6,938 bases of DNA from Marinospirillum sp. GTDB taxonomy: Bacteria > Pseudomonadota > Gammaproteobacteria > Pseudomonadales > Halomonadaceae. Location: contig SKHR01000244.1 of the NCBI GenBank assembly GCA_007116865.1, positions 1 to 6,938 on the forward strand, given 5' to 3'. A program made the position numbers and the translations under genes. The notes under the pieces were generated by a model. It worked only from the letters and a program-made list of their open reading frames with translations. It was not told the origin of the DNA and did not search any database. Shown in pieces: positions 6,107 to 6,938 of the stretch (its first letter is position 1; each line of letters begins with the position of its first letter).

Positions 6107-6805
6107 TTGAAATCCTTTCATCGAGCGGCCCTAGCGGCTTCCACCAGCCTGGCGCTGGTACTCAGCGCTAGCCACGTTATGGCTGCCCCCGCCACAGACG
6201 AAGCCCGTATTGGTTATAGCCTGGGTGTGATGGTAGGCATGCAGCTTAAGCAGGATGTCCGTGATCTAGATATCGACAGTTTCAGTGATGCCCTGCGGGA
6301 TGTGTATGCGGGCCAAGAGCCCAAGATGGATCAGGCGCAAATCCAAGACGTACTGAATCAGTTGCAGCAACAGATCATGGCCGAAGCTCAGCAAGAAGCA
6401 GAAGCGGCGGCTGCCGCAAACCGAGAGCGCGGACAGGCTTTTTTGCAGGATAATGCTGCTCAAGAGGGCGTTCAGGTCACCGATTCCGGTTTGCAATATC
6501 GCGTCAACACCGCAGGTGAAGGCCCAAGGCCTCAGGCCAGTTCAACGGTCAAGGTTCACTATGAAGGCCGGTTGATCGACGGCACTCTGTTTGACAGCTC
6601 GTTACAGCGCGGTCAGCCAGTCAGCTTTCGGGTCAATCAGGTCATTGAGGGCTGGCAGGAGGCGTTGCAGTTGATGCCGGTTGGCAGTGAGTGGACCCTG
6701 TATATTCCTGCCGAGTTGGCTTATGGTCCAAGCGGTGCCGGTGATGCGATCGGCCCCAACGAGACGCTGGTGTTTGAGGTTCAGTTGATCGAAATCGAAG
6801 ACTGA
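6107..6805 (+). CDS. Periplasmic FKBP-type peptidyl-prolyl cis-trans isomerase (Mip/FkpA/FklB-like)
   Basis: A 232-residue secreted folding factor that isomerises Xaa-Pro bonds. Residues 1-26 form a Sec signal peptide (KSFHR, then a hydrophobic core to about 20, with cleavage after VMA or VMAA). Residues 30-105 match the N-terminal dimerisation domain of Mip/FkpA proteins (IGYSLGVMVGMQLKQD), ending in a long Glu/Ala/Gln-rich helix (75-115). The FKBP domain spans about 122-231 with pocket residues in place: Tyr152 (VHYEG), Phe162-Asp163 (GTLFDSS), Val179-Ile180 and Trp183 (QVIEGW), Tyr206 (ELAYG) and Phe223. The active site therefore looks complete. The start is TTG, supported by AAGGAG 8 bases upstream and by the signal peptide; the first in-frame ATG would remove the signal peptide. 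It probably shares a transcript with the TIGR02444 gene. FkpA or FklB naming cannot be settled from sequence alone. Confidence 0.93.
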   Translation: MKSFHRAALAASTSLALVLSASHVMAAPATDEARIGYSLGVMVGMQLKQDVRDLDIDSFSDALRDVYAGQEPKMDQAQIQDVLNQLQQQIMAEAQQEAEAAAAANRERGQAFLQDNAAQEGVQVTDSGLQYRVNTAGEGPRPQASSTVKVHYEGRLIDGTLFDSSLQRGQPVSFRVNQVIEGWQEALQLMPVGSEWTLYIPAELAYGPSGAGDAIGPNETLVFEVQLIEIED

Positions 6806-6827
6806 TCCGATCTTCGCATGACTCACG

Positions 6828-6860
6828 AGGCGGTCAACCCTCCCGGTTGACCGCCTTGTT
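6828..6860 (+). terminator. Rho-independent terminator of the FKBP gene, between convergent FKBP and dnaJ
   Basis: AGGCGGTCAACC (6828-6839) pairs perfectly with GGTTGACCGCCT (6845-6856) around a five-base loop, a 12-bp GC-rich stem. It is followed by TTGTTCGTT, a moderate T-rich tail, and lies 22 bp after the FKBP stop. On the minus strand the same stem follows the dnaJ stop but lacks a T-run, so it favours plus-strand termination; it may still act as a barrier in both directions. Confidence 0.85.
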
Positions 6861-6863
6861 CGT

Positions 6864-6938
6864 TCACGGCTTCATGTCTTCAAAAAACTGCTTCACGCCA
6901 TCAAACCAGGAGGTTTTCTTGGGCGAGTGTTTTTGCCC
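6864..6938 (-). CDS. dnaJ: Chaperone protein DnaJ, last 24 residues, cut by window edge
   Basis: The minus strand is open from the right edge to a TGA at 6866-6864 and encodes GQKHSPKKTSWFDGVKQFF followed by EDMKP. The pattern Ser-Pro-Lys ... Ser-Phe/Trp-Phe-Asp-Gly-Val-Lys-x-Phe-Phe-Asp/Glu-Asp is the conserved extreme C-terminus of DnaJ (E. coli ends with SFFDGVKKFFDDL and a short tail). DnaJ is the J-domain co-chaperone of DnaK. All catalytic parts (J domain, zinc fingers) would lie outside the window, so the call rests on this short but characteristic tail. It is convergent with the FKBP gene across the 6828-6860 terminator; in many proteobacteria grpE and dnaK lie upstream of dnaJ. Confidence 0.8.
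   Translation of the reverse strand, partial: GQKHSPKKTSWFDGVKQFFEDMKP

Overview
This window reads as ordinary chromosomal DNA from a gammaproteobacterium. The evidence is an E. coli-like FabB, a full-length YheS-type ABC-F protein, a secreted Mip/FkpA-type FKBP and a DnaJ C-terminal tail, together with moderate GC and very tight gene packing. Several features (a TIGR02444-family gene divergent from yheS and followed by an FKBP gene; an HX4E-type PlsC) resemble pseudomonad or Oceanospirillales-like genomes more than enterics. This is inference, and I cannot name a genus.

Layout. (1) 1-642, plus strand: the C-terminal half of fabB, cut by the window edge. (2) 633-5427, minus strand, in transcription order: yheS (ABC-F ATPase), a soluble PAS-domain histidine kinase starting 11 bp after it, a degenerate RmlD-like protein with its own good promoter, and plsC, whose start overlaps the end of the RmlD-like gene by 20 bp. 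plsC and fabB collide tail to tail with a 10-bp overlap and two nested hairpins. (3) 5473-6805, plus strand: a TIGR02444-family gene divergent from yheS across only 45 bp, then a periplasmic FKBP-type prolyl isomerase with a TTG start, ended by a strong 12-bp hairpin terminator. (4) 6864-6938, minus strand: the last 24 codons of a dnaJ gene running in from the right edge.

How the genes relate. fabB and plsC are the elongation and acyl-transfer ends of membrane lipid synthesis but are convergent, so they are not an operon. yheS and the kinase look co-transcribed and possibly translationally coupled; no response regulator is visible. FKBP and DnaJ are both folding factors lying convergently around a terminator.

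I see no mobile element, CRISPR array, tRNA/rRNA or phage gene, and no clear new system. The points most worth following are the RmlD-like protein that has lost both its nucleotide-binding glycine motif and its YxxxK catalytic pair, the orphan soluble kinase tied to yheS, the fabB/plsC collision hairpins, and the TTG start of the FKBP gene with an out-of-frame ATG between it and the ribosome binding site. No stretch over 300 bases lacks a gene.
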